From: Alphaproteobacteria bacterium
Lineage (GTDB): Bacteria; Pseudomonadota; Alphaproteobacteria; UBA8366; GCA-2717185
Assembly (NCBI GenBank): GCA_012103325.1
Contig: WLWY01000003.1
Coordinates: 806,001-870,000 of the forward strand
DNA length: 64,000 nt
Direction: 5' to 3'
In this document: in pieces, positions 18,241 through 27,133 of the stretch
Numbering within the stretch: the stretch's first letter is position 1
How the letters are laid out: each line of letters starts with the position of its first letter
The notes under the pieces: model-generated
Seen by the model: only the letters and a program-made list of their open reading frames with translations
Databases searched by the model: none
What the model was told of the DNA's origin: nothing
Made by a program: the position numbers and the translations under genes

Positions 18241-19554
18241 CCAACGAACGCGGCTTATCGCCAAAGTCGAGCAGTAGTAGATATCGCGACCCCAACCGGG
18301 GGTCAGGAACATGCCGTTGGCGACGCGTGACCCGGTGCAGACGCGGCTCAGGACCTCACCGCTTGGGATATCGACGACAATCAGTTGATCGTCGCCGTCC
18401 CGGAAGTCGTTGATGACCAGTTCGGCTGTTTCCGGGAACACGACCGGCTGCAGGGAGGGCCGAGCATCGACGGTCCACGCCACCCGCAAACTCGCCTCAT
18501 CGGTGGCGATACCCGCGAGACCGCCATTGATGCTGTCCCACGCAATACAGATGTTGTGTTCGGGCACATGCACCGGCGGTGCGATGATCCCGCCGCCCTG
18601 CTTTTCAAACGGTGCGATCTCAGCAATCGACCCGCTTTCCAGGCAGACCTTCAGCAACCGCTGGCGTCCGCGCCACGGTGCGGGCCGGCGCCAACTCAAT
18701 TTTTCGTTCGGCGCATCGCGGCCATTGGGGTGCTGTCCATAGATCGCGCGCAGTGAGTCGATGTCGCCATTGTCCATCAGCCAGAGCGCGCCCTCGGAAA
18801 TACAGCCGTCCCAGGACAATCCCTGATCGCCGCCTGCCGTTCGGTATTGCGGCGACCAGTCTTCGTCCACGAATAAGCGGTCTGGCGCGACCCGGATGCG
18901 CCAGACATGCTCGATGCCCGGGATATAGATGAACTCACCGTCTTCGGTCAGGTCGCTGGCGATGCGGCCCATCGATCCTTCCGGTAGGGCGAGCGGCGGT
19001 CCGAGCAATTCCAAGTCGGGACTAAGCCGGGTCACGGTAGACGGCCCCTGCCCCGCCAGCCGCAGATCCTTCGTGACGATACTGCCGTCCGACAGGATCA
19101 ACAGCCCGTTATGCGCCTGATCGACGGGCAACCGTTTTTCCGCAACCACACCGCATTCCGGGTCGAGCCGATGCATATATGAGCCGTTGACCTTGTAGAT
19201 GTCACCGTTCGCGTGGGCGGCGGTGGCACCGCACCAGACATGCTCGCCGCACGGCAGCTGCGGTGACTCGGCGATCACCTCCAGGCTTTCCGGATCCAGC
19301 TTCTGTAACCAACCAAAGGGCGGCGGTCCCGTGAACGCGGGCAGCGTGCCGCCGAGATAAAGCTCGCCGTCGCCGCGCCGGATCATCATCACGTTCCAGC
19401 GGCCGTTGGTCTGGGTGGTCGCGGTCGCCGTCGCACCACGCGCATTGAGGCCGCCATGCGCCGCCTTCTGCCGTCGGTTCCCGCCGCATTCGACCGGCCA
19501 GGCCGAAGGGAAGTAACCCGGCAGCGCGGCATCCCTGTCCTTGCGCGTTATCAT
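18235..19554 (-). CDS. Beta-propeller-like protein, unknown function
   Basis: 439 residues with no evident signal peptide. Repeated beta-rich modules such as GDGELYLGGTLP, ANGDIYKVNGSYMHRLDPE, SDGSIVTKDLRL and DGEFIYIPGIEHVWRI look like a six- or seven-bladed propeller of the SMP-30/strictosidine-synthase/PQQ-like type. A start-stop ATGA overlap with the choline-sulfatase-like gene means translational coupling, so it likely acts with that enzyme, perhaps on the same sulfate ester or its product. I do not recognise a specific family. Confidence 0.75.
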   Translation of the reverse strand: MITRKDRDAALPGYFPSAWPVECGGNRRQKAAHGGLNARGATATATTQTNGRWNVMMIRRGDGELYLGGTLPAFTGPPPFGWLQKLDPESLEVIAESPQLPCGEHVWCGATAAHANGDIYKVNGSYMHRLDPECGVVAEKRLPVDQAHNGLLILSDGSIVTKDLRLAGQGPSTVTRLSPDLELLGPPLALPEGSMGRIASDLTEDGEFIYIPGIEHVWRIRVAPDRLFVDEDWSPQYRTAGGDQGLSWDGCISEGALWLMDNGDIDSLRAIYGQHPNGRDAPNEKLSWRRPAPWRGRQRLLKVCLESGSIAEIAPFEKQGGGIIAPPVHVPEHNICIAWDSINGGLAGIATDEASLRVAWTVDARPSLQPVVFPETAELVINDFRDGDDQLIVVDIPSGEVLSRVCTGSRVANGMFLTPGWGRDIYYCSTLAISRVRWL

Positions 19555-21116
19555 GCCTCGCGGGGATGGTCCGGCAGTTTCGGCGAGACGAACGGGAAGC
19601 GTGCCAGCCCCTTCACATGGGTCGGGCTATTGCCGGAGCGGAGGTACTGTTTCGAGGCGTCCCAATGGGGCTGGAAGTCCCACATCGGCGCGGCGCCGGC
19701 CTGCATCGTCTTTTGCAGGAAATGGCGGCGCTGCTGGCTGGCGATGATGTCCGCCTTCAAGGTCACCGGGTCCCATCGGCCCAGCACGTCGCGGCGCATT
19801 TCTTGCGCCCGGTCGCTATGCGCCGGATCCTCGCAGAGATTGTTGAGTTCGTGCGGGTCGTTCTCCAGATCGTACATCATACCCGGATCGGTCTCGCAAT
19901 AGACGTATTTATACGCCCCCTTCCGTAGGATCAGCGCCGGCGCGAAGGTGCCCTCGGCGGTGAACTCGACCATTACGTCGTTCTGCCAGCCCGCCTGCTG
20001 ACCGCTGAGCAACGGCACGAGACTGCGGCCATCGATTGGGTCGATCGGCTGCGGCGGCTTGCCGTCCGTCGCCAGGTCGAGAAATGTGGGCAGCAGATCG
20101 ACCAACGAGACCAGCGACGGGTCTTTGACCCCGCTGACGAAGCCCGGTGCGCTGACCAGCAGCGGTACCCGGATCGACCCTTCGTAGGGATTGAATTTGT
20201 ACCACATGCCACGCTCACCGATCATGTCGCCATGGTCGGAGGTAAACAGGATGACCGTGTTGTCGGCGAGCCCGCTGTCGTCGAGCACCTTCAGCAATCG
20301 GCCGATCAGGTGATCGATGTAGGAGCACATGGCGTAATAGGCGTGCCGCGCGTTGCGCACGTCGGCATCGGTCACGTCGTGTTCGTCGTTGCGGATCAGA
20401 TAGTAGTAGCGCTGCGACCAGGCATCGCGTTCCTCGACCGGCTGTGTGGGAACGGTCGGCATCGGGATCTCGTCGTGATCGTACAGGTCCCAGAATTCCT
20501 GCTGCGTCGTGAACGGATTGTGCGGGTGGGTGAAGGAGGCGGCCAGGAAGAACTGCTTCTGCTCCGCGGCACGGGCGTACTCCCACAGCTTGACTTCGGC
20601 CTGATAGCAGACGTCCTCGTCGTAATCGATCTGTAGCGAACGCGCCGAGATACCCGCCTCAACGACCGAGCGCATCGACATGCCGGACGGGGGCAGTTGA
20701 TGCCCCTCCGCCAGCCAGTCCGGCGTCCAACCGAAATCGGACGGGTAGATGTCCGTCGTCACCCGTTCCTCGAAACCGTGCAGCTGATCCGGGCCGACAA
20801 AATGCATCTTGCCCGACAGGCAGGTGCGGTAGCCGAGATCGCGCAGATAATGCGCGAAGGTCGGAATGGAAGCCGGAAACTCCGCCGCATTGTCGTACGC
20901 GCCGATCTTCGACGACAGCTGCCCCGCCATCATCGAAAATCGCGACGAGGCACAGATCGGGTTGTTGCAATAGGCGTTCTCGAACACGACGCCGCTTTCC
21001 GCCAACCGGTCGATGTTCGGCGTCTTCACCAGCGGATTGCCGTACTGACCAAGCGCGAACGCCGTCATCTGATCGGCTTGAATGAACAGGATGTTCGGTT
21101 GCGTGAATTCGGGCAT
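19551..21116 (-). CDS. Choline-sulfatase-like type I sulfatase
   Basis: 521 residues of the alkaline phosphatase/sulfatase superfamily. The metal Asp-Gln pair is at 15-16 (FIQADQM) and the formylglycine site is Cys55 in CASSR, where most members have CxPxR. The segment YDNAAEF... LSGKMHFVGPDQLHGFEERVTTDIYP is strongly like BetC choline-sulfatase, which frees choline and sulfate from choline-O-sulfate. The ATG at 21116 follows a strong GGGAGGAGAGG site. It is the first gene of a two-gene operon with the propeller gene. A betABI set is not present, so choline is only the best-guess substrate. Confidence 0.85.
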   Translation of the reverse strand: MPEFTQPNILFIQADQMTAFALGQYGNPLVKTPNIDRLAESGVVFENAYCNNPICASSRFSMMAGQLSSKIGAYDNAAEFPASIPTFAHYLRDLGYRTCLSGKMHFVGPDQLHGFEERVTTDIYPSDFGWTPDWLAEGHQLPPSGMSMRSVVEAGISARSLQIDYDEDVCYQAEVKLWEYARAAEQKQFFLAASFTHPHNPFTTQQEFWDLYDHDEIPMPTVPTQPVEERDAWSQRYYYLIRNDEHDVTDADVRNARHAYYAMCSYIDHLIGRLLKVLDDSGLADNTVILFTSDHGDMIGERGMWYKFNPYEGSIRVPLLVSAPGFVSGVKDPSLVSLVDLLPTFLDLATDGKPPQPIDPIDGRSLVPLLSGQQAGWQNDVMVEFTAEGTFAPALILRKGAYKYVYCETDPGMMYDLENDPHELNNLCEDPAHSDRAQEMRRDVLGRWDPVTLKADIIASQQRRHFLQKTMQAGAAPMWDFQPHWDASKQYLRSGNSPTHVKGLARFPFVSPKLPDHPREA

Positions 21117-21253
21117 GACCTCTCCTCCCAAAATGCCGGTACGGCATATCTGATGGTAACTTCGAAGGCGCGCGGCTTAAACGCAAATGAAAATCACTGA
21201 AAGCTTCTTCAATTGCGCTGAAGATATGGCGAATGACGGAATGTGTCGGTGAT

Positions 21254-21355
21254 ACCCCCCATCCTAACCCTGAAATGCCTGTGATGGACATTTCAGCCCA
21301 CAAGGGGGGAAGGGATAATTAAAGCGGATCAACGGGATATTCTCCTCCCCCTTGA
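21254..21355. repeat. Intergenic palindromic repeat, type A, left part (split by IS)
   Basis: Same arms as the repeat at 877-981: CCCCCCATCCTAACC, CAAGGGGGGAAGGG, an AT-rich spacer and CTCCTCCCCCTTGA. It is interrupted at 21355 by the insertion sequence; the rest resumes at 22514. An additional perfect hairpin, CTGAAATG/CATTTCAG (21270-21277 and 21289-21296), replaces the first CCTTCCCCC arm seen in the other copy. Confidence 0.75.
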
Positions 21356-22513
21356 GGAGACCTCTGCGAAACGGGTTCAGGATCGGAGATAATCGTTGGG
21401 TTTGGAGGTTGGTGCATAGGTTTGGCGGTTTTTCGCGTTGGGTTTTGGGACGCTCTTGACGAGATCGGCAAGGGACGGTGTCAGGGCATAAGAGTTTCGG
21501 CACGTCTCAGGTTCATGGCGATGCACAGGAGATGAAGGTGGGACTGGTTCTTCTGCATCCCCCTGTATCGGGCCCGGCGGTATCGGTAAGACCGCTTCAG
21601 AGTTCCGAACAGGCGCTCGACATTAGCGCGGATCGGGGAGATCAGGCGGTTGCGGACCTGTTGCCAGTGCGGCAGCGCCGGTTGGTTCTTATGGCTGCGG
21701 TGCATGATCCGGTCCTTGATGCCCCTCGCCTTGAGGCGCCGGCGGCGCTCCTTGTGCTCATAGGCTTTGTCAGCATAGACCGCCCGCTCGTCGCCCTGGA
21801 TCAGCGCGTCGGCCACTTCGCTCTCATAGGTTTTGGCCGACGTCATCATCGCATCGCGGATCAATTCGGAGCCCTGATCGACGGCGATATGCGCCTTGTA
21901 CCCGAAATAGGCCGTGCGCCCGCGCCGCGTCCAATCGGCATCCGGATCGAGCGCCGAACGCTCGCCGGAAACACCGGACGGCCGGCTGACCGAAGCCTCG
22001 ATCAGGGTGGCATCGATCAGTGTGCCCGTCTTCAGCATCAGCCCGTGACGCTCCAACTGCCGGTTCGTTTCCGCCAGAAGCTTCGCCGTCAGTTTCCTCT
22101 CTGCCAGCGCCGCCCGGAAGCGCACGAACGTCGTCTCGTCCGGTGTCTCGTCGCTCAACGAGAACCCGCAGAACCGTCGGAACGACAGACGATCCCCCAA
22201 CGCCTCCTCCAGGTCCGGGTCGGAAAGACCATACCATTGCTGCAGCAAAACCGCCTTGTACATCGACAGCGCCGGATACCCTCTGCGCCCCTTCTTCGAG
22301 CGAACCGACTTCAGGAGCTTCTCGAAGCGAGACCAGTCGAAAAGACCTTCGATACGCTCCAGACGTTTATTCGAACCCGCACCCGGCGCCACAAACGCAT
22401 CCGCAAAGCCACCCTCACCAACCCGCTTCTCACCCATCAAGACCTCCGTCATAGCGATCACTCTAAAGAATCACCGTTTCGACAAAGTTGCTACCCATTT
22501 CGCAGAGGTCTCC
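21356..22513 (-). mobile_element. IS5-family (IS5-group-like) insertion sequence, complete
   Basis: 1158 bp with terminal inverted repeats GGAGACCTCTGCGAAA then C/T then GGGT (20 of the first 21 bases match between ends). The flanking TTGA at 21352-21355 and 22514-22517 reads as a 4-bp target duplication; the ends could be shifted by one base. It carries one intact transposase gene on the minus strand. It has inserted into the tip of a hairpin of an intergenic palindromic repeat. Confidence 0.9.
21481..22452 (-). CDS. IS5-family DDE transposase
   Basis: About 323 residues. The N-terminal region has the KAVLLQQWYGLSDPDLEEAL and DETTFVRFRAAL blocks of IS5-type transposases. The catalytic acidic residues are visible in LIDATLIEA (first Asp), VYADKAYEHKERRR (second Asp) and NVERLFGTLKR (Glu). 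The ATG at 22452 is used here; a GTG three codons earlier (22461) is possible. The frame is intact from end to end, so the element may be active. Confidence 0.92.
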   Translation of the reverse strand: MTEVLMGEKRVGEGGFADAFVAPGAGSNKRLERIEGLFDWSRFEKLLKSVRSKKGRRGYPALSMYKAVLLQQWYGLSDPDLEEALGDRLSFRRFCGFSLSDETPDETTFVRFRAALAERKLTAKLLAETNRQLERHGLMLKTGTLIDATLIEASVSRPSGVSGERSALDPDADWTRRGRTAYFGYKAHIAVDQGSELIRDAMMTSAKTYESEVADALIQGDERAVYADKAYEHKERRRRLKARGIKDRIMHRSHKNQPALPHWQQVRNRLISPIRANVERLFGTLKRSYRYRRARYRGMQKNQSHLHLLCIAMNLRRAETLMP

Positions 22514-22549
22514 TTGAGGGGGGAGGATCAAGGTGGGGGTGGACGGCGA
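22514..22549. repeat. Intergenic palindromic repeat, type A, right part
   Basis: Continuation of the repeat broken at 21355: TTGAGGGGGGAGGATCAAGG then GGGGGTGGACGGCG. The final GTGGACGGCG is identical to the end of the copy at 877-981. It ends 63 bp before the TauD-like gene. Confidence 0.7.
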
Positions 22550-22612
22550 TGCGTTATGCTCATAGCGTCAAGCCAGACGCAACACCAAGGCCATCCGGTG
22601 GAGAAATTTGAG

Positions 22613-23458
22613 ATGAGCCTGGAAATCGTTCCCACGAATGCCGGTATCGGCGCGGAAATCCGCGGCGTCGATCTCGTCCGGCCACTGGACGACGCGATCT
22701 TTGCTGAGATCGAGGCCACTCTCGACACGCATGGCGTCATCATCCTGCGCGATCAAAAGATCACACCCGAACAGCAGGTCGCCTTCAGCGCGCAATTCGG
22801 CGACGTGGCGATCAACCACAACGCCAAGGATTTCGGCATCGACGGCAATCCGGAGATCTATCTCATCTCCAACATCACCGAGAGCGGCCGCCTGATCGGC
22901 ACGCCGCGGGCGGGCAGCGAGTGGCACACCGATATGTGCTACGCCAAGCAGCCGGCGCGCGCGACAATGCTACATGCGATCGAGGTCCCGGAACTGAACG
23001 GCCTCGCGCTCGGCGACACGCAGTTCGCGAACACGGCAGCGGCTTGGGAAACGCTGCCCGATGCGATGAAACGCAAACTCGACGGGCTCAAGGGCGTCTT
23101 CGACTTCCGCGGCCGCAAGCGCGGCCGACCGATCAGCGCGGAGACCATCGCGCAGTACCCGCCGGTCGAGCATCCCATCGTCCGCACCCATCCGCGCACC
23201 GGGCGCAAGGGGCTTTACGTCATGCGCAACGACTGCACCGGCATCGTCGGGCTGGAAGAGGACGAAGCGCTGTCGCTGATCGGTGCGCTGGCCGATCACA
23301 TTACCCGGCCGGCGTTCGTCTACCGCCACCGCTGGCGCGTCGGCGATGTGGTCGTGTGGGACAATTGCACGGCGCAGCATCAAGCCATGATCGACTACGA
23401 CCTGCCGCAACGGCGGTTGATGTGGCGGACGACGGTTAAAGGGTCGGTGCCGTTTTAG
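22613..23458 (+). CDS. TauD/TfdA-family 2-oxoglutarate-dependent dioxygenase
   Basis: 281 residues, cytosolic Fe(II)/2-oxoglutarate oxygenase fold. The facial triad is His105-x-Asp107 (EWHTDM) and His256 (CTAQHQAM), with the 2OG-binding Arg in PQRRLMWRT. Relatives hydroxylate taurine, sulfonates, aryloxyalkanoates or similar acids, and cleave them. I chose the ATG at 22613, preceded by GGAGAAATTTGAG; the longer open frame reaches into the IS. The IS end lies only 100 bp upstream, so insertion may have changed its promoter. BKACE follows downstream. Confidence 0.9.
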   Translation: MSLEIVPTNAGIGAEIRGVDLVRPLDDAIFAEIEATLDTHGVIILRDQKITPEQQVAFSAQFGDVAINHNAKDFGIDGNPEIYLISNITESGRLIGTPRAGSEWHTDMCYAKQPARATMLHAIEVPELNGLALGDTQFANTAAAWETLPDAMKRKLDGLKGVFDFRGRKRGRPISAETIAQYPPVEHPIVRTHPRTGRKGLYVMRNDCTGIVGLEEDEALSLIGALADHITRPAFVYRHRWRVGDVVVWDNCTAQHQAMIDYDLPQRRLMWRTTVKGSVPF

Positions 23459-23493
23459 AGCCGGAACACGAGGCAATCACACTCCCCCCACCC

Positions 23494-23640
23494 CGTCATC
23501 CTCGACTTGATCGAGGATCCAGCCCGCCGTCCGAAAGGCCACCGTTCCAATTGAAGTTCGCGCCGGACATATAAAGTCAGACTTTCGAACCGCCGTAAGG
23601 GATCACCGTGGCATGGATCCTCGATCAAGCCGAGGATGAC
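23494..23640. repeat. Intergenic palindromic repeat, type C
   Basis: Two arms in opposite orientation, each itself a hairpin: GTCATCCTCGACTTGATCGA then GGATCCAG (23495-23522) and TGGATCCTCGATCAAGCCGA then GGATGAC (23614-23640), about 90 bp apart. The arms match at all but one or two bases. Noncoding, between the dioxygenase and BKACE genes. Confidence 0.75.
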
Positions 23641-23741
23641 AGCTTTTGTTGGTGGAGACCGTGGTGCCGAAGATTTCCGCGCACGAGTGTTCTGGGTTAT
23701 CGTATCGGCCATAACGGACACCCAGACCGGGAGGGCACGCC

Positions 23742-24641
23742 ATGGACAAGATCATTATCGAAGCGCGCGTCAACGAGCTGGCGGCGCGGGACGAGAACCC
23801 GAACGTGCCCTTCCTGCCCTCGGAAATCATTCGCGACGCCAAAGCCTGTTACGACGAAGGCGCGTCGATCATTCACTATCATGGCCGCACCGCGACCGGC
23901 GAGGCGGAGCATGACGCCGCCTTCTATCTGCAAACCAATGCCGGCATCCGCGCGCAGTGCCCGATCCTGGTGCATCCGACCCTGGGCTATGTGGCGAACG
24001 ATGCCGACGCCATGGGACGCTTCGCGGCGGTCGAGGAAATGATGAAACGCCCGGAGACCGCGCCGGACTTCGCGCCGATGGATATCGGTTCGGTCAATGT
24101 CGACTGGTGGGACCCGGAGAACAATACCTACACGACGACCAATCTCGTCTATGAGAACTCGACCGAAACGTTGATGCATTTCGCCGACCGCATCAAGCAT
24201 CATCAGCTGAAGCAGTATCTCGTATCCTGGAACATCAGCTTCACAAGACAGATCGAAGCCTTCATGAAGATGGGCGTGATCACCGAACCGGCCATCGTCC
24301 TGCTCTGCATGACCGACGGCACCTCGCTGGCCGGGCATCCCGGCACGCCAGAAGGCCTCGACGCGCACACCACCTTTCTGCCGAAGGACCGCAACGTCTT
24401 GTGGTCCGCGATGAACTACAAGGGCAATCTATTGCTGCTGACCGAAAAGGTCATAAAGGCCGGGGGTCATATCTCCATCGGTCTCGGCGACTACCCCTAT
24501 TTGGAGCTCGGCGGCACGCCGACCAACGCGGATATCATCGCCAAAGTCGTCGAACAGGCGCGCGCCTTGGGCCGCGAACCGGCGACGGTCGAAGAGACGC
24601 GGGAAATCCTGCAGATGGGAACGCCCCGCATCGCAGCCTGA
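23742..24641 (+). CDS. BKACE-family beta-keto acid cleavage enzyme
   Basis: 299 residues of the DUF849/BKACE family (3-keto-5-aminohexanoate cleavage enzyme, Kce-like). These zinc TIM barrels condense a beta-keto acid with acetyl-CoA to give acetoacetate and a CoA ester. The zinc ligands His45-x-His47 are in IIHYHGRT. GSVNVDWWD near residue 115 and SIGLGDYPYLELG near 245 fit the barrel. The specific keto acid cannot be told from sequence. It lies 283 bp after the TauD-like gene on the same strand and before the cyanate operon. Confidence 0.88.
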   Translation: MDKIIIEARVNELAARDENPNVPFLPSEIIRDAKACYDEGASIIHYHGRTATGEAEHDAAFYLQTNAGIRAQCPILVHPTLGYVANDADAMGRFAAVEEMMKRPETAPDFAPMDIGSVNVDWWDPENNTYTTTNLVYENSTETLMHFADRIKHHQLKQYLVSWNISFTRQIEAFMKMGVITEPAIVLLCMTDGTSLAGHPGTPEGLDAHTTFLPKDRNVLWSAMNYKGNLLLLTEKVIKAGGHISIGLGDYPYLELGGTPTNADIIAKVVEQARALGREPATVEETREILQMGTPRIAA

Positions 24642-24700
24642 AACGCTTAGCGGAACGTGGCAAAACGCCATCTGTCTAATTTTTGAGCACCACAGAATTT

Positions 24701-24737
24701 GCATAATAATTATGCGATTATTTTTGCGTTGCAAAAA
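24701..24737. promoter_or_regulatory. Two adjacent inverted repeats, candidate activator sites
   Basis: GCATAAT-A-ATTATGC (24701-24715) and TTTTTGC-GTT-GCAAAAA (24721-24737) are both perfect. They lie 75-110 bp upstream of the sigma-54-like promoter, where an enhancer-binding protein such as NtrC would be expected. Neither matches the NtrC consensus closely, so the binder is unknown. Confidence 0.4.
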
Positions 24738-24810
24738 TTTTGATCGTTTCCCGTTCTTATAGAATTTTCACAACATGCTGAAACTAAGTAATAAATTACT
24801 TCCCCCCAAC

Positions 24811-24825
24811 TGGCACACTCCTTGC
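24811..24825 (+). promoter_or_regulatory. Sigma-54 (RpoN) promoter of the cyanate operon
   Basis: TGGCACACTCCTTGC fits the -24/-12 consensus TGGCAC-N5-TTGC, with the invariant GG and GC at correct spacing. Predicted start of transcription is near 24837, about 45 bp before the first gene. It implies nitrogen-responsive activation of cyanate uptake and use. Confidence 0.75.
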
Positions 24826-24880
24826 GATGTAATGGGAAACCCTCACCAACGAGGGGCACAACATCATCAAGAGGTGTCAG

Positions 24881-26263
24881 ATGAGTATCACGAAGAACCC
24901 CTACGACCCCGACGTAACATTAGGATCCGGTTGCAGTTGCGGCAGCCATTCGTCGCAAGCGGAACACGACGCCGCGGAAGCGACGACATCTGATGCCGGA
25001 AATGAGTCCACCGAAGACATTCTCGTCAAATCTGTGGAGACAGCCGTCGTCCAGGCGGTCTTCGGCACGGACATGGCGCGGCGCAACTTCCTGCGCGCGG
25101 TCGGCGCTTCGACCGCGGCAGCGGCAATCGCCGATGTCTTTCCCCTAGGCGCGGCCAAGGCGCTTGCAGCTGAAGCCAGCGCGAAGTTGGAGAAGTCGAA
25201 GCTGAATGTCGGCTTCGTGCCGATCACCTGCGCCACGCCGATCATCATGGCGCAGCCGATGGGCTTCTACGAAAAGTATGGGCTCGACGTCGATGTCATC
25301 AAGACCGCCGGTTGGGCAGTATCACGCGACAAATCGATGAATGGCGAATACGACGCCTCGCACATGCTGACGCCGATGCCTCTGGCGATCACAGTCGGTT
25401 CGGGTTCCAACGCAACGCCCTGGACCATGCCCGCGGTGGAAAACATCAACGGTCAGGCGATCACGCTGGCCTCCAAACACAAGGACAAGAACGACCCGAA
25501 GATGTGGAAGGGCTTCAAGTTCGCAGTACCCTTCGACTATTCCATGCACAATTTCCTACTGCGCTACTACGTCGCCGAGCACGGGCTGGACCCGGACCAG
25601 GATATTCAGATCCGCGTACTGCCGCCGCCGGAGATGGTGGCGAACCTGGCAGCCGACAATGTCGACGGCTATCTGGCGCCCGATCCCTTCAATCAGCGCG
25701 CGGTCTATGACGGTGTTGGCTTCATCCACAAGCTGACCAAGGAAATCTGGGACGGTCACCCCTGCTGCGCCTTCGCCGCAAGCCAGCAATTCGTCGACGA
25801 AATGCCCAATACATTCATCGCGCTGTACAAGGCCATCATCGACGCGACCCAGTATGCCTCAAAACAGGAAAACCGGAAGGAAGTCGCCAAGGCGATCTCG
25901 CCGAAGAACTATCTGAACCAGCCGGAGACCGTCGTGCAGCAGGTGCTGACCGGCACCTTCGCCGACGGCCTCGGCGGCATTCAGAAGGTGCCGGACCGTA
26001 TCGACTTCGACCCCTTCCCCTATCACTCCATGGCGGTGTGGATCCTGACGCAGATGAAGCGCTGGGGCTATATCGAGGGCGACGTCAATTACAAGGCCGT
26101 CGCGGAACAGGTGTATCTGGCAACCCGCGCCAAGGAAGTGATGACGGAGATGGGCCTCACTCCGCCGGAATCGACCTACCAAAAGTACTCGATCATGGGC
26201 AAGGAGTTCGATCCGGAAAAAGCGGAGGCATACGCCGCCTCCTTCTCCATCGGACGCGTGTAG
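24881..26263 (+). CDS. cynA: Cyanate/nitrate-type ABC transporter substrate-binding protein, Tat-exported
   Basis: 460 residues of the CmpA/NrtA/CynA family. An unusually long polar leader (about 1-65, with a CSCGSH cluster) precedes a twin-arginine signal RRNFLRAVG (67-75), so export through Tat is likely. The mature lobes carry LNVGFVPITCATPIIMAQ and GYLAPDPFNQRAV. It is the first gene behind a sigma-54 promoter and is followed by a permease (2 bp gap), an ATPase and cyanase, which makes cyanate the likely ligand. Confidence 0.88.
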   Translation: MSITKNPYDPDVTLGSGCSCGSHSSQAEHDAAEATTSDAGNESTEDILVKSVETAVVQAVFGTDMARRNFLRAVGASTAAAAIADVFPLGAAKALAAEASAKLEKSKLNVGFVPITCATPIIMAQPMGFYEKYGLDVDVIKTAGWAVSRDKSMNGEYDASHMLTPMPLAITVGSGSNATPWTMPAVENINGQAITLASKHKDKNDPKMWKGFKFAVPFDYSMHNFLLRYYVAEHGLDPDQDIQIRVLPPPEMVANLAADNVDGYLAPDPFNQRAVYDGVGFIHKLTKEIWDGHPCCAFAASQQFVDEMPNTFIALYKAIIDATQYASKQENRKEVAKAISPKNYLNQPETVVQQVLTGTFADGLGGIQKVPDRIDFDPFPYHSMAVWILTQMKRWGYIEGDVNYKAVAEQVYLATRAKEVMTEMGLTPPESTYQKYSIMGKEFDPEKAEAYAASFSIGRV

Positions 26264-26265
26264 GC

Positions 26266-27111
26266 ATGAAGCCCACGCTTCCGCTCACCGCCAGAGCCGC
26301 GCTACTCTCCTTTATCCTGTTCGGTGCAACTGTTCTCGTCTGGCAACTCGCCATCGAGAGCAGCACCGGCACGGCCCCCAACATGGACCCCGAGCTTGCG
26401 GCCCTTCTGGGGCCGCAGGCGAAGGGCCAGTCCGCCTTCCCCGCGCCTATGGCAATTTTCGATGAGCTGGTCCGGCATGTGACAGACCCCTTCTACGACG
26501 CCGGGCCCAACGACAAGGGTATCGGCATCCAGCTTGCCTATTCGATCGGCCGGGTCGCGCTGGGGTTCGGGGCGGCAGCGCTCGTCGCCATCCCGTTCGG
26601 TTTCGTCATTGGGATGAGCCCGCTGTTCTACAAGGCGCTCGATCCCTTCTTCCAATTGCTGAAGCCGATTTCGCCGCTCGCCTGGATGCCGCTTGCGCTG
26701 TACACGATCAAGGACTCCAACAGTTCCGCGATTTTCGTGATCTTCATATGCTCGCTCTGGCCTATGCTGATCAACACCGCCTTCGGCGTCGGAGCGGTCA
26801 GGCGTGAATATCTGAACGTCGCCAAGACGCTCGAACTCGGGCCGTTCCGCACCGCCTGGAAAGTCATCCTGCCCGCTGCCGCGCCGACCATCGTCACCGG
26901 GATGCGCATTTCGATTGGTATCGCCTGGCTGGTTATCGTTGCGGCCGAGATGCTCGTTGGCGGCACCGGCATCGGCTACTTCGTCTGGAACGAGTGGAAC
27001 AATTTGTCGATCACCAATGTGATCGCGGCGATCCTCTTCATCGGCTTTATCGGCATGGTGCTCGACCAACTCATGGGCCGCGTCCAGGCTGCCGTCGCCT
27101 ATGCCGACTAA
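26266..27111 (+). CDS. cynB: Cyanate ABC transporter permease
   Basis: 281 residues, NrtB/SsuC-type permease with about six TM segments. The EAA-like cytoplasmic loop is seen as [21 protein letters not shown] followed by [12 protein letters not shown]. The ATG at 26266 comes 2 bp after the stop of the binding-protein gene. It forms the membrane channel with the ATPase encoded next, 22 bp downstream. Confidence 0.9.
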   Translation: MKPTLPLTARAALLSFILFGATVLVWQLAIESSTGTAPNMDPELAALLGPQAKGQSAFPAPMAIFDELVRHVTDPFYDAGPNDKGIGIQLAYSIGRVALGFGAAALVAIPFGFVIGMSPLFYKALDPFFQLLKPISPLAWMPLALYTIKDSNSSAIFVIFICSLWPMLINTAFGVGAVRREYLNVAKTLELGPFRTAWKVILPAAAPTIVTGMRISIGIAWLVIVAAEMLVGGTGIGYFVWNEWNNLSITNVIAAILFIGFIGMVLDQLMGRVQAAVAYAD

Positions 27112-27133
27112 ACCGACAACAATAGGGAATACC

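Noticed and set aside
24645..24690. Intrinsic terminator after the BKACE gene
   Set aside because: The only stem (TGGC/GCCA) is 4 bp and is separated from the T-rich tract.
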